A DNA stretch of 64,000 bases. It comes from Mycolicibacter engbaekii (GTDB lineage Bacteria; Actinomycetota; Actinomycetes; Mycobacteriales; Mycobacteriaceae). The first letter of the stretch is position 1; every line of letters starts with the position of its first letter. Location of the stretch: contig NZ_LQOT01000044.1 of the NCBI RefSeq assembly GCF_002101585.1, forward strand, positions 1-64,000, written 5' to 3'. The position numbers and the translations under genes are program-made. The notes beneath the pieces were generated by a model that was given only the letters and a program-made list of their open reading frames with translations, ran no database searches and was not told where the DNA came from. This document shows positions 15,786 through 24,835 of the stretch, piece by piece.

Positions 15786-17657
15786 ATGGAGAACCAGCCG
15801 GTCAGCGCGTCGATCGAGGCCGCCCACGCGCAGCTGCGCGCAACACTGCCCTTCGATGACACCGCAGACTTCGCCGATGCCGACCGCGGGTTCATCGCCG
15901 CCCTGACGCCCTGCGTCATCACCGCCGCCGACGGCCGGGTGGTCTGGGACAACGACAGCTACGACTTTCTGGCCGGCGATCCGCCGACATCGGTGCATCC
16001 CTCGCTGTGGCGGCAGTCCCAACTGGCCGCCAAGCAGGGGCTCTACGAAGTGGTCGAGGGCATCTACCAGGTGCGCGGCTTCGACATCTCCAACATCACC
16101 TTCGTCGAGGGCGACCACGGGATCATCGTCATCGATCCGCTGATCTCCACCGAGGTCGCCGCGGCGGCGCTGGCGCTCTACCGCGCGCACCGCGGCGGCG
16201 ACCGGCCCGTCACCGCGGTCATCTACACGCACAGTCACATCGATCATTTCGGCGGCGTGCTGGGCGTGACTTCCCAGGCCGACGTCGACGCCGGCCGGGT
16301 GGCCGTGATCGCCCCGGAGGGCTTCATCGAACACGCCGTGGCCGAAAACGTCTACGCCGGCACCGCGATGCTGCGCCGGGCCGGCTACATGTACGGCACC
16401 GTGCTGGCGCGGGGCCCGCGCGGGCAGGTCGGCTGCGGGCTGGGACAGAACACCTCGACCGGGGAGGTGTCGGTCATCGTCCCCACCGTCAGCATCTCCC
16501 ACACCGGCCAAACACTGGACGTCGACGGCGTGCGGATCGAATTCCAGATGGCGCCGGGAACCGAGGCGCCCGCGGAGATGCACTTCTACTTTCCGCAGTT
16601 CCGGGCGCTGTGCATGGCCGAGAACGCCACCCACAATCAGCACAACCTGATCACGCTGCGCGGTGCGCTGGTGCGCGACCCGCGGGCCTGGGCGGGCTAT
16701 CTCACCGAGGCCATCGACACCTTCGCCGGGCGAGCCGATGTGGTGTTCGCCTCGCACCACTGGCCGACGTGGGGAACCGAACGGATCGCGCAATATCTGG
16801 GGTTGCAGCGCGATCTGTACGCCTACCTGCATGACCAGACGTTGCGCCTGCTCAACCGCGGTTTCACCGGAGCCGAGATCGCCGAGGAGTTCGCGCTGCC
16901 GCCCGCCCTGGACAACGCCTGGCACGCCCGTGGCTACTACGGGTCGGTGAGCCACAACGTCAAAGCTGTCTATCAGCGGTACCTGGGCTGGTTCGACGGC
17001 AACCCCGCCCGGCTGTGGCCGCACCCTCCCGAAGCCCTGGGCCCGCGCTACACGGCGGCTTTGGGCGGGCTGGACCGGGTGGTCGAACTGGCCGCGGCCG
17101 CCTTCGAAGACGGTGATTTCCGGTGGGCGGCAACACTGCTCGATCATGCGATGTTCACCGACGCCGAGCACGCCGGGGCGCGGGCGCTCTACGCCGACAC
17201 GCTCGAACAGCTGGCCTTTGGCTCGGAGAACGCGACTTGGCGCAACTTCTTCCTGTCCGGGGCCACCGAACTGCGGACCGGCACCTTCGGGACTGCCGGC
17301 AACGTCACCTCGGCGGCGCTGCTCGCCCAGCTGAGCCCCGAGCAACTCTTCGACGCCCTGGCGATCCGGGTCAACGGGCCGCGGTCCTGGGACCTGGAGC
17401 TGGCCCTAGACGTCGTATTCAACGACACCGGGAGCAACTACCGGCTCACCCTGCGCAACGGGGTGCTCGTGCACCGCAAGACGCCCGCGGACCCGGCCAG
17501 CGCGGACCTGACCGTCACGGCGGCCGACAAGTCAGCACTGCTGGTGGCACTGGTGGGCGGCGGGACCGTGGAGTTCTCCGGCGACCCGACCGCCTGGACC
17601 ACCCTGCGCGACGTGCTCGAGCACCCCGACCCGAACTTCAACATCGTCACCCCGTGA
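15786..17657 (+). CDS. Alkyl sulfatase (SdsA1-type metallo-beta-lactamase hydrolase)
   Basis: A 623-residue protein with the three-part SdsA1 layout. The N-terminal metallo-beta-lactamase domain holds the metal motif THSHIDHFGG (about 152-161), plus later ENATHNQHN and SHHWPTWG. A dimerisation region follows, and a C-terminal SCP-2-like domain (about 510-623) binds lipid. Such enzymes hydrolyse long-chain alkyl sulfates to alcohol and sulfate with two Zn2+. No signal peptide is visible. It corresponds to Rv3762c of M. tuberculosis. The histidine phosphatase gene follows after 25 bp. Confidence 0.88.
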   Translation: MENQPVSASIEAAHAQLRATLPFDDTADFADADRGFIAALTPCVITAADGRVVWDNDSYDFLAGDPPTSVHPSLWRQSQLAAKQGLYEVVEGIYQVRGFDISNITFVEGDHGIIVIDPLISTEVAAAALALYRAHRGGDRPVTAVIYTHSHIDHFGGVLGVTSQADVDAGRVAVIAPEGFIEHAVAENVYAGTAMLRRAGYMYGTVLARGPRGQVGCGLGQNTSTGEVSVIVPTVSISHTGQTLDVDGVRIEFQMAPGTEAPAEMHFYFPQFRALCMAENATHNQHNLITLRGALVRDPRAWAGYLTEAIDTFAGRADVVFASHHWPTWGTERIAQYLGLQRDLYAYLHDQTLRLLNRGFTGAEIAEEFALPPALDNAWHARGYYGSVSHNVKAVYQRYLGWFDGNPARLWPHPPEALGPRYTAALGGLDRVVELAAAAFEDGDFRWAATLLDHAMFTDAEHAGARALYADTLEQLAFGSENATWRNFFLSGATELRTGTFGTAGNVTSAALLAQLSPEQLFDALAIRVNGPRSWDLELALDVVFNDTGSNYRLTLRNGVLVHRKTPADPASADLTVTAADKSALLVALVGGGTVEFSGDPTAWTTLRDVLEHPDPNFNIVTP

Positions 17658-17682
17658 TACCGGCCGCAACCGGCCCCTTAGG

Positions 17683-18327
17683 GTGGCAGTCGTGCAGTTG
17701 CTGCTGATCCGCCATGCGCTCCCGCTGCGCAGTGAGTATGGCCAGGGCTCAGACCCGGAGCTGTCCGAGACCGGATTCGCCCAAGCCCGGCGCCTGCCGG
17801 ATGCGTTGGCTCGCTTCCCGATCACCCGCCTGGTCAGCAGCCCGCAGCGCCGGGCGATCCAGACCGCCGAGCCGCTCGCGGCGCAGCTCGGTCTCGGTAT
17901 CGACATCGACGAGCGGTTCGCCGAATACGACCGGGAACTGGCCGGCTACCTGCCGATCGAACAGCTGCGCACCGAGCGGCCCCAGGACTGGGCGCGAATG
18001 GCCCAGGGGCATCTGCCCGCCGGCGTCGACGAGGCCGCGTTCTGCGCGCGGGTCGCCGCCGCCCTCGCCGATGTGGCCGCCGGCGCGGCACCCGACGACA
18101 CGATCGCGGTGTTCAGCCACGGCGGTGTGATCAACGTGGTGCTGCACCAGATTCTGGGCACCGCGCGGCTGCTGTCGTTTCCCATCGACTACGTGTCGAT
18201 CACCCGGCTGCTGTACTCCCGGTCGGGTCAGGCCGCGGTGGCGTCGACGAACTGCACCGAGCACGTGTGGGACCTGCTGCCACGCAACCAGGCCCGGTTG
18301 CCCGGCGGACAGCACGCCGCGGGCTGA
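17683..18327 (+). CDS. Histidine phosphatase superfamily protein
   Basis: The 214-residue protein has the RHA phosphatase signature LLLIRHALPL near residue 10 (catalytic His), the second arginine in SSPQRRAIQTAEPLA, a catalytic acid in the ERFAEYD region, and the second His in FSHGGVINVVLHQILG. Such proteins remove phosphate from small molecules or phosphoproteins. The start is GTG 17683, with GTG 17692 possible. Homologues often occur near APH-type kinases, as here a few kb away, but a link is unproven. Confidence 0.82.
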   Translation: MAVVQLLLIRHALPLRSEYGQGSDPELSETGFAQARRLPDALARFPITRLVSSPQRRAIQTAEPLAAQLGLGIDIDERFAEYDRELAGYLPIEQLRTERPQDWARMAQGHLPAGVDEAAFCARVAAALADVAAGAAPDDTIAVFSHGGVINVVLHQILGTARLLSFPIDYVSITRLLYSRSGQAAVASTNCTEHVWDLLPRNQARLPGGQHAAG

Positions 18328-18335
18328 GCGGCGGG

Positions 18336-18665
18336 TTACCGCTGAGCCGCGATGTTGCGTTTGGCGGCGCGCCGCAGCTGGAAGATTCGCGCGGTGCCGA
18401 CCAGGGCGGTCAGCAGGCCGCCGCTGATCGCAGCCAGCAGGATCGCCACCCCCTTGGGCAGGCTCCAGGTCCAGGCAAAGAATGCCAGGTCGACCGGACC
18501 GGTGTTCTGCATGATGAACACCAGCAACACGATCAGGATCAGGAACCCGCCGATCAGCGCGCTCCAAAGCGCACCGGCACGGGTGAACGGCATCGACGCC
18601 GACTGCGGCGGCGGTGCACTGTGCTGGCCCTGCGGGTCGACGGGCATTGTCGAGTCGCTGCTCAT
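18336..18665 (-). CDS. LapA-domain small membrane protein
   Basis: A 109-residue protein with a Pro/Gln-rich cytosolic start and two membrane helices (LWSALIGGFLILIVLLVFIM; GVAILLAAISGGLLTALVG). The spacing QNTGPVDLAFFAW between them is typical of the LapA/DUF1049 domain. The C-terminus is basic (FQLRRAAKRN). In other bacteria LapA helps organise lipopolysaccharide assembly; in mycobacteria the role is unknown. ATG 18665. It is convergent with the phosphatase and divergent from the glycolipid-binding gene. It probably corresponds to Rv3760. Confidence 0.75.
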   Translation of the reverse strand: MSSDSTMPVDPQGQHSAPPPQSASMPFTRAGALWSALIGGFLILIVLLVFIMQNTGPVDLAFFAWTWSLPKGVAILLAAISGGLLTALVGTARIFQLRRAAKRNIAAQR

Positions 18666-18768
18666 AAGGACATCTTGCCGGTTTGGCGCCCGAAATGAAT
18701 CGGATCTTGCGGGTTTGCGCACCGGGGGCCGGTCTGCGGACCGTGGGCCGGTCCCTTACGGTGGGCTG

Positions 18769-19365
18769 ATGAGCGCAGCCCCCTCCGGCCCGTGGCCAGC
18801 GATTTTGACCTGGCGGGCGCCCGACGCCTCCCGGATGGAGTCGGTGCGGGTGCAGCTCTCGGGAAACCGGATCAGAGCCAATGGCCGGATCGTGGCCGGA
18901 GCCACCGCCGAGCATCCGGCGTTCGGTGTCTACTACGACCTGCACACCGACGAGTCCGGCGCCACCAAACGGCTGGGGCTGACCGTCACGCTCGCCGAAC
19001 GGGAACGTCAGCTGGTGATCGCCCGCGACGAGGAGAACATGTGGCTGGTCACCGACGCCCGGGGACAGTCCCGCGCCGGGTATGACGGCGCGCTGGACGT
19101 CGACATGCTGTTCAGCCCGTTCTTCAACACCCTGCCGATCCGGCGGGCCCGGCTGCACGAGCGGGCGGCGGCGATCACCTTGCCCACGCTGTACCTGAAC
19201 CTGCCCGACATGTCCGTGGTGGCGGCGACCGCCAGCTACAGCAGTGCCGGAACCCAGCCGGGGATCAAGGTGACCACCCCGGGAACCGACGCGGGCGGCA
19301 CCACCGTGACCGTCGACTCCGAGGGGTTCGTCATCGACTATCCCGGGTTGGCAACGCGGATCTGA
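18769..19365 (+). CDS. Putative glycolipid-binding family protein (PF06475-like)
   Basis: A 198-residue, all-beta-rich protein from ATG 18769. It resembles the actinobacterial putative glycolipid-binding family, with [14 protein letters not shown] near the N-terminus and the [21 protein letters not shown] segment central to that family. No signal peptide or membrane helix. Its 3' end overlaps the convergent tyrA by 35 bases. It sits as Rv3755c does beside tyrA in M. tuberculosis. Biochemical role not established. Confidence 0.75.
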   Translation: MSAAPSGPWPAILTWRAPDASRMESVRVQLSGNRIRANGRIVAGATAEHPAFGVYYDLHTDESGATKRLGLTVTLAERERQLVIARDEENMWLVTDARGQSRAGYDGALDVDMLFSPFFNTLPIRRARLHERAAAITLPTLYLNLPDMSVVAATASYSSAGTQPGIKVTTPGTDAGGTTVTVDSEGFVIDYPGLATRI

Positions 19366-20284
19366 TCACCCCGCCGGCCCGGCCCGCGGCGGCCAGCTCC
19401 CGGCGCCAGTCCTGCGCTCCGACCACGACCGTGACGATCTCGCTGCGCGGAAAGTTGTCGTAGCGGGTGCGCGCGGCGTGCCCATGATTGACCAGTTCGG
19501 CCACCGAGTCCGACGCCGACAGCGAGTCGCGCGCATCGGACAGCAGGGCGATGGCGCGGTCCAGCGCCGGCAGCAGGCGTCGCCAGTTGGCCTCGCACAT
19601 CGCCCGGACCAGGTCCGGTGCCGTCCCGGCCACCCGGGTGCCATCCCGGAATGATCCGGCGGCCAGGGCGAACGCCAGCGGGACGTCGGCCGCGGTGACG
19701 GCCAGTGCCTCGGCCAGCAGATGCGGCAGATGGGAGATGGCGGCCGCGGCCGCGTCGTGCTCCTCCGAGCGTGCGGGCACCGCCACCGAACCGCAGTCCA
19801 GAATCAGGTCCAGCACGGTGGTGAACACCGCCGGATCCACATGGTCGTCGACGCTGATCACCCACGGTGCGCCCTTGAACAGATCTGCGTGCCCGGCCGG
19901 CCAGCCGGAGTGGGCGGTCCCGGCCATGGGGTGGCCGCCGACGAAACGGGCCTGCAGTCCGGCGGCGGCGATCTCGTCGAGGACCGGGCTCTTGACGCTG
20001 GTGACGTCGGTCAGGGGGCAGTCGGGGGCGAGCCGGCCGATGGGGCCGAGCAGCATCGGCAGCGCCGGCACCGGTACCGCGATCACAATCAGCGCACCGG
20101 TGTCAGCGGCGCGCGCCAGGGCCGTGTCCAGCTCGGTGGTGGCGTCGAAGCCGTCGGCTATCGCGGCGTTCACCCCGTCCGCCGACCGGTTGTAGCCGAA
20201 CGCTGTGCGGCCCGCCGCGGCGGCCGCGCGCAACACCGAGCCGCCGATCAGCCCGAGCCCCAAGACACACACCGGAGTTTTCAC
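19331..20284 (-). CDS. tyrA: Prephenate dehydrogenase
   Basis: A 317-residue enzyme for oxidative decarboxylation of prephenate to 4-hydroxyphenylpyruvate in tyrosine synthesis. An N-terminal Rossmann fold ([11 protein letters not shown]) binds NAD+. [11 protein letters not shown] and the catalytic His region [13 protein letters not shown] (about 120-132) are family signatures. The C-terminal part is helical. GTG 20284 is chosen because it places the dinucleotide motif eight residues in; GTG 20299 and TTG 20326 are upstream alternatives. hisC2-type transamination of the product fits the same pathway. Confidence 0.88.
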   Translation of the reverse strand: MKTPVCVLGLGLIGGSVLRAAAAAGRTAFGYNRSADGVNAAIADGFDATTELDTALARAADTGALIVIAVPVPALPMLLGPIGRLAPDCPLTDVTSVKSPVLDEIAAAGLQARFVGGHPMAGTAHSGWPAGHADLFKGAPWVISVDDHVDPAVFTTVLDLILDCGSVAVPARSEEHDAAAAAISHLPHLLAEALAVTAADVPLAFALAAGSFRDGTRVAGTAPDLVRAMCEANWRRLLPALDRAIALLSDARDSLSASDSVAELVNHGHAARTRYDNFPRSEIVTVVVGAQDWRRELAAAGRAGGVIRSALPTRDSR

Positions 20285-20356
20285 TGTGCTTACCGCCACT
20301 TGTCCAGGTTGGCACACGCTGGTCAAGGGCGTGGACGGCGACTACCGTAGGCGCCC

Positions 20357-20878
20357 ATGGAAGCACAGGGTCCGTCCACGCAGGACCGTCCAGCCGGCAC
20401 GCTGGACGGTTTCGGGGTGGCCGTTGTGCGGGAAGACGGCCGCTGGCGTTGCACGTCGATGCGCGCCGCGGCGTTGACCAGTCTGGCCGGGGCGGAGACG
20501 GAGCTGCGCGAGTTGCGCAGCTCGGGCGCGGTGTTCGGTCTGATCAACGTGGACCACGAATTCTTCGTGATTGTGCGCCCGGGTCCGGCCGGTACCCGGC
20601 TGCTGCTCTCGGATGCCACGGCCGCCCTGGACTATGACCTGGCCGACGAGGTGCTCGAGGCGATCGACGCCGATATCGACGCCGACGATCTGGAGGATGC
20701 CGACCCGTTCGAGGAGGGCGACCTGGGGCTGCTCGCCGACATCGGGCTGCCCGCCGCGGTGCTCAGCGTCATCCTGGATGAGGCCGACCTGGCAATCGAG
20801 GAGCAGCTGCACCGGATCGCCAGCGAGATGGGATTCGACGACCAGCTCAGCGCGGCACTGCCGCGACGCCGTCGGTGA
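20357..20878 (+). CDS. tRNA adenosine deaminase-associated protein
   Basis: A 173-residue acidic protein that in actinobacteria is nearly always encoded directly before a TadA-type deaminase, as here, with a GTGA overlap. The N-terminal half is beta-rich (GFGVAVVREDGRWRC, FGLINVDHEFFVIVRP). The middle is highly acidic (DADIDADDLEDADPFEEGD). The C-terminal helix ends in Arg residues. It probably assists or regulates the deaminase; direct evidence is lacking. The position matches Rv3753c. Confidence 0.8.
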   Translation: MEAQGPSTQDRPAGTLDGFGVAVVREDGRWRCTSMRAAALTSLAGAETELRELRSSGAVFGLINVDHEFFVIVRPGPAGTRLLLSDATAALDYDLADEVLEAIDADIDADDLEDADPFEEGDLGLLADIGLPAAVLSVILDEADLAIEEQLHRIASEMGFDDQLSAALPRRRR

Positions 20879-21342
20879 CCGGCCCGCCCAGCGACGAGGA
20901 CCTGATCCGCGCGGCCCTGGTGGCTGCCGGGCAGGCCGGGCCCCGCGACGTCCCGGTGGGAGCGGTGGTGGTGGGCCCCGACGGCACCGTGCTCGCCCAG
21001 GCGGCCAACGCCCGAGAAGCCCTGGCAGACCCCACCGCGCACGCCGAAATGCTGGCGATCCGCGCCGCGGCCGCCGTGCTGGGCGACGGTTGGCGGCTGA
21101 CCGGTGCCACCCTGGCCGTCACGCTGGAGCCGTGCACCATGTGCGCGGGCGCACTGGTGGCCGCGCGGGTGGCCCGGCTGGTGTTCGGGGCGTTCGAACC
21201 CAAGACCGGCGCGGTCGGCTCGCTGTGGGACGTGGTGCGCGATCGCCGGCTCAACCACCGGCCCCAAGTGCGCGGCGGGGTGCTGGCCGCGGAGTGCGCT
21301 GCACCACTGGAGGAGTTCTTCGGCCGGCAGCGATTGGGCTGA
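20875..21342 (+). CDS. tadA: Nucleoside/tRNA adenosine deaminase (TadA-like)
   Basis: A 155-residue cytidine-deaminase fold enzyme with the zinc site HAEMLAIR (His and catalytic Glu, about residues 54-61) and PCTMCAGAL (two Cys, about 87-95). TadA converts A34 to inosine in tRNA-Arg(ACG), a substrate encoded in this window at 7615-7687. GTG start overlaps the preceding gene (GTGA), so the pair is co-translated. Free-base or nucleoside deamination remains an alternative. The position matches Rv3752c. Confidence 0.85.
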   Translation: MTGPPSDEDLIRAALVAAGQAGPRDVPVGAVVVGPDGTVLAQAANAREALADPTAHAEMLAIRAAAAVLGDGWRLTGATLAVTLEPCTMCAGALVAARVARLVFGAFEPKTGAVGSLWDVVRDRRLNHRPQVRGGVLAAECAAPLEEFFGRQRLG

Positions 21343-21371
21343 GAGCCCCTTTGTTGGGTACGCTGTCCCGC

Positions 21372-21459
21372 GGTGGCGTGTCCGAGCGGCCTAAGGAGCA
21401 CGCCTCGAAAGCGTGTGTGGGGTAACCCCCCACCGAGGGTTCAAATCCCTCCGCCACCG
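21372..21459 (+). tRNA. tRNA-Ser (anticodon CGA)
   Basis: An 88-nt serine-type cloverleaf. Acceptor GGTGGCG/CGCCACC, anticodon stem CACGC/GCGTG with loop CTCGAAA, a long variable arm (GTGGGGTAACCCCCCAC), T arm GAGGG TTCAAAT CCCTC, discriminator G. It lies 29 bp after tadA and marks the left edge of a block rich in accessory genes. Confidence 0.95.
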
Positions 21460-21493
21460 CCAAGTGATGAGCTACCTCATCCGTCACGGATTT

Positions 21494-21516
21494 CCCCGGC
21501 TTCGTGCCGGGGTTTT
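21494..21516 (+). terminator. Rho-independent terminator after tRNA-Ser(CGA)
   Basis: A 7-bp perfect stem CCCCGGC/GCCGGGG (21494-21500, 21506-21512) with loop TTCGT followed by TTTT. It ends the tRNA transcript. Confidence 0.85.
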
Positions 21517-21555
21517 CTGTTTGTCGAGCCGCATGCAGTGATGCCGCACCGCGGC

Positions 21556-22197
21556 TCAGCCGCCGCGCCGTGAACCGGTGCCGGGCGCCGGCTTGGGCCG
21601 CACATTGGCCAGCACCATCTGCAGAAACGGTGTGTGGAGGTCTTCGCCGTCCAGGTGGGAACCGATGGTGATGCCCTCATTGGTGGCGATCAGCACCTTG
21701 GCCAGCTGGCGGGCCGGCAGCGCCAACTCTCCGCCGAGTCGGCTGATGTGCTTGTCGATGTAGTCGGCCAGCGAGTCCAGCGCCTGTTGCCGTTTGCCGG
21801 CCAGGCGTTCGCGAGCCTCGGGATTGCGCAGCAGGAACAGCGAGAACTCATGGCCCAGGGCGGCGCTGTCGGGACCGCCCGTCACCAGTTCGCGCCACCG
21901 CTGGGCGAACTGCGTCACGTCGAGTTCCCCCAGGGTCTCGAAGGAGCTGATGACGTCTTCGAAGCTGGTCAACAAGCGCTGCAGGTGCCGCTCGATGACG
22001 GCCAGGAACAACTCCTCCTTGGCCCCGAAATGCGAGTAGATCGCGCCGCGGGTGTAACCGGCGGCATCGGCGATGTCCTCAAGCGCGGCCCCCGCGTAAC
22101 CCCGTCGGGCGAACACTTCCTCGGCGGCGTCCAGCAGCACGCTGCGGGTATGTTCCACGCGCCGTTGCCGGGTCCATCGCTGCGCCACGCGACTCAT
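21556..22197 (-). CDS. TetR family transcriptional regulator
   Basis: A 213-residue repressor-type protein. The N-terminal TetR HTH (about residues 15-62) reads LLDAAEEVFARRGYAGAALEDIA then AGYTRGAIYSHFGAKEELF. The helical C-terminal ligand domain is variable. ATG 22197 is divergent from the NTF2-like/P450 operon, and the 188-bp spacer holds an inverted repeat (CTGTAT/ATACAG) that is the likely operator. It probably controls the P450 operon and itself; the inducer is unknown. Confidence 0.85.
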   Translation of the reverse strand: MSRVAQRWTRQRRVEHTRSVLLDAAEEVFARRGYAGAALEDIADAAGYTRGAIYSHFGAKEELFLAVIERHLQRLLTSFEDVISSFETLGELDVTQFAQRWRELVTGGPDSAALGHEFSLFLLRNPEARERLAGKRQQALDSLADYIDKHISRLGGELALPARQLAKVLIATNEGITIGSHLDGEDLHTPFLQMVLANVRPKPAPGTGSRRGG

Positions 22198-22253
22198 TGT
22201 CCCAGTCCAGTCGCCGTTGCACCCATCAACACCGCCAAGCCCTAGATGCGAAG

Positions 22254-22278
22254 CTGTATTCAATATACAGTTCTGTAT
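22254..22278. promoter_or_regulatory. Candidate TetR operator between the regulator and the P450 operon
   Basis: CTGTATTCAATATACAG (22254-22270) is an inverted repeat with 6-bp arms and a 5-bp centre. A third half-site, CTGTAT, follows at 22273-22278. AT-rich palindromes of this size in a divergent TetR intergenic region are typical operators. Confidence 0.55.
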
Positions 22279-22385
22279 GTGAGGCTGACGTGTCGTACGG
22301 CTCGCCCCTGCCGAGCCGGCTGCGGAACTCGTCGCTTTCCGCCAATCGTCTTGCACCACAACCTGTTATGCGAGGGAGGTCCGCT

Positions 22386-22910
22386 GTGAAGCTGGAAGAC
22401 CGGATAGCCAAGCACCGCCGGATGGCCGAGAGCTACCGCGACAAGTACGTACTGCAGCAGGTGCAAGACGGCCAGACCTACGACGAGTGGGAGTTCACCG
22501 ACGACGCGGTCTACACCTCGCCGTACTTTGTGGCCGATCAGGAGTTGGTACTCAAAGAGGTAGCCACCCATTGGAGCATCGCGGCCACCATCGAAGCCAA
22601 GGCCTACGGGTTGACCTTCCCGGACTGGAAACCCGTGGAGTTCAAAGTCTGGCCGGCGGAAAACGGTTTCGTCCAGCGCTATCGCTGGGAGGGAACCAAC
22701 GTCAACACCGGCAAAGTTCAGGGCTTCTACTCGATCAGCTTCGTGGAGACCGACGACGACTGCAAGATCGTGCACTGGTCGACCTATGTCAACGACGACG
22801 AGTACGGACCCTTTCTGGAGGCGGCGATCGGCGCCCGTGGACCGTTCCACGGGGACGGCTATATGCAAGCCCTGGCAAGCCATTTCGAGAAGCACGGCAT
22901 CACGTTCTAG
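22386..22910 (+). CDS. NTF2-like hypothetical protein encoded before a P450
   Basis: A 174-residue protein from GTG 22386, chosen because GGGAGG lies 5-6 nt upstream. Helical start (KLEDRIAKHRRMAESYRDKY) followed by an Asp/Trp/Tyr-rich alpha+beta body (DEWEFTDDAVYTSPYF, GFVQRYRWEGTN, KIVHWSTYVNDDEYGPFLEAA) suggests a SnoaL/NTF2-like cavity protein. It is 67 bp before the P450 gene, so the two are likely one operon and may handle the same substrate. No catalytic residues assigned. Confidence 0.7.
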   Translation: MKLEDRIAKHRRMAESYRDKYVLQQVQDGQTYDEWEFTDDAVYTSPYFVADQELVLKEVATHWSIAATIEAKAYGLTFPDWKPVEFKVWPAENGFVQRYRWEGTNVNTGKVQGFYSISFVETDDDCKIVHWSTYVNDDEYGPFLEAAIGARGPFHGDGYMQALASHFEKHGITF

Positions 22911-22977
22911 TCACCGGGGCGGTGCGCTGGAGCGCGGCGCCGGGCCTGCGACTGGTATTCGGACGAAGGAACACACC

Positions 22978-24186
22978 ATGACCACCAGTGCCGTCGACGA
23001 GTTGTACTACGACCCGTGGGACGCCGACCTCAACGCCGACCCGTACCCGATGTTCAAGCGGTTCCGGGACGAAGCGCCCGTGTACTACAACGCCGCGCAC
23101 GACTTCTGGGCGGTGAGCCGCTTCGATGACGTCAACCGGACGCTGCTCGACCACCAGACGTTCAGCTCCGCGCGTGGCGTGGTGCTGGAGATCATCAAGT
23201 CCGGTATGGAGATCCCGCCGGGCATGCTGATCTTCGAGGACCCGCCGATCCACGACATCCATCGGTCGCTGCTGGCGCGGGCGTTCACCCCGCGCAAGAT
23301 CAGCGCCCTGGAGCCCAAGATCCGGGAGTTCACGCGAAAGTGCTTGGACCCCTTGATCGGCGGTGACCGGATCGACTTCGTCAAAGACCTGGGATCGGTG
23401 ATGCCGCTGCGGGTCGTCGGGATGCTGTTCGGAATCCCCCAGGACTACCAGCGCCGCATTCAGGAAGACGGCGACAAGCACGTGCGCACCCAGCGCGGCG
23501 GGCAGATGACCGACAACGCCGACGGCGTCCTGGCCGACGGCCAATTGTTCGCCGAGTTCATCGACCATCGCGTCCGCCACCCGGCAGACGACCTCACCAC
23601 CGAACTGCTCAACGTCGAGTTCGAGGACGAAACGGGAACCACCCGAAAGATGCGCCGCGACGAGCTGCTGATGTTCATGAACGTCGTCGCCGTTGCCGGC
23701 GCCGAGACCACCACCCGGCTTATCGGATGGACCGGCAAACTGCTCTCCGAACATCCCCACCAGCGCCGCCACCTCGCCGCCGACCGCTCCGCGCTGCCGC
23801 AGGCGATCGAGGAGATCCTGCGCTACGAGCCGCCGGCGCTGCAAGCAGCCCGCTACGTGACCCGCGACGTCGACGTCGCCGGAACCACCATCCCTGCCGG
23901 CAGTTCCATCCTGGCCCTGGTCGGTGCGGCCAATCGCGACGAGCGGCGGTTCGGGCTCGACGCCGAGCACTTCGATGTTCTGCGGCCACCGCGCAGCCAC
24001 CTGACCTTCGGCGTCGGCGCGCACTACTGCCTGGGCAACGCCCTGGCGCGCATCGAAGGACGGATCGCCCTCGACGAGATCCTGAACCGCTTCCCGGACT
24101 GGACCGTCGATCTGGACCAGGCGGTCTTCTCGTCCTCCTCGGCCGTGCGCGGGTGGGACAGCATGCCCGCCCACCTCGGCACCTGA
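22978..24186 (+). CDS. Cytochrome P450
   Basis: A 402-residue soluble bacterial P450. The I-helix oxygen-activation motif is AGAETTTR. The K-helix ExxR is in EEILRYEPP, and the heme-binding loop FGVGAHYCLGNALAR has proximal Cys351. AAGGA lies eight bases before ATG 22978. Substrate is not predictable; many mycobacterial P450s act on steroids, fatty acids or terpenoids. Electron partners (ferredoxin, reductase) are not encoded next to it. Control by the divergent TetR is likely. Confidence 0.92.
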   Translation: MTTSAVDELYYDPWDADLNADPYPMFKRFRDEAPVYYNAAHDFWAVSRFDDVNRTLLDHQTFSSARGVVLEIIKSGMEIPPGMLIFEDPPIHDIHRSLLARAFTPRKISALEPKIREFTRKCLDPLIGGDRIDFVKDLGSVMPLRVVGMLFGIPQDYQRRIQEDGDKHVRTQRGGQMTDNADGVLADGQLFAEFIDHRVRHPADDLTTELLNVEFEDETGTTRKMRRDELLMFMNVVAVAGAETTTRLIGWTGKLLSEHPHQRRHLAADRSALPQAIEEILRYEPPALQAARYVTRDVDVAGTTIPAGSSILALVGAANRDERRFGLDAEHFDVLRPPRSHLTFGVGAHYCLGNALARIEGRIALDEILNRFPDWTVDLDQAVFSSSSAVRGWDSMPAHLGT

Positions 24187-24222
24187 CGGCCTACGCCGCG
24201 GCGCCCCGTCGTCGGCCGGGAA

Positions 24223-24825
24223 TCATCGCGGCCGGTCCACCGCGTAGGTCCCGGCGTCGTCGGCGAACTCCACCAGCACCTGGCGTAAGGCGCCGCCGAC
24301 CAGCACCGTGCAGGTGAAGCTGGCGCCCCTGCGCACCGTCGGGTTGACCCCGTTGTTGCATCGGACGTCGGTCACGTCGTCGCGGCCGTAGCCGTTGACC
24401 GGGTCGGTCAGCACCCGTCGGACACCGTCTTGGGCTGCCCGCACGTCGAGTTGTATCTGCTCGGAATCGCCGACGGTGGTGACCAGCACCCAGGCCAGGA
24501 GTACACCCAGGGCGAGCAGCGCGGTGACGCCCGCGGTGATCAACAGGGTCCGATTCGACGGGCGTTGCAGGTCGGGTTTCTGCGCGGTGGCAGCCGGGGA
24601 GACCTGCGCGGGCCGCGGACGCGGCGCGTTGGTCAGCGGCCGCGGGCCCGGCGGCGGCCGGTGGGTCCGCGGCGGCGGTGCCGGCCGGCGGAACTCCAGA
24701 TACCAGGGTTGCTCGGGCGGGCGTGGGCGCTGGTTTGCGGGCCCGGGCGGCCGGTGTGGTTGCTGTGGTGGCCGCGGTATCGGCCGCCCGTGGGGCGGCT
24801 TGCGCGGATCTTCCGGAGCGTTCAT
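24223..24825 (-). CDS. DUF4333 membrane-anchored protein
   Basis: A 200-residue protein. A long Pro/Arg-rich disordered cytosolic segment (residues 1-100) is followed by one membrane helix (LLITAGVTALLALGVLLAWVLV, about 107-128) and an extracytoplasmic DUF4333 domain. The latter has two Cys in DVRCNNGVNPTVRRGASF and TCTVLVGG, likely a disulfide. DUF4333 occurs widely in mycobacterial envelope proteins and its role is unknown. It begins 10 bp after the metalloprotease gene, so they are co-transcribed. Confidence 0.8.
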   Translation of the reverse strand: MNAPEDPRKPPHGRPIPRPPQQPHRPPGPANQRPRPPEQPWYLEFRRPAPPPRTHRPPPGPRPLTNAPRPRPAQVSPAATAQKPDLQRPSNRTLLITAGVTALLALGVLLAWVLVTTVGDSEQIQLDVRAAQDGVRRVLTDPVNGYGRDDVTDVRCNNGVNPTVRRGASFTCTVLVGGALRQVLVEFADDAGTYAVDRPR

Positions 24826-24835
24826 GACCGGCCGC

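Noticed and set aside
15420..17345. A 641-codon frame opposite the alkyl sulfatase
   Set aside because: Antisense shadow; the sense frame has the metal-binding motifs and SCP-2-like tail.
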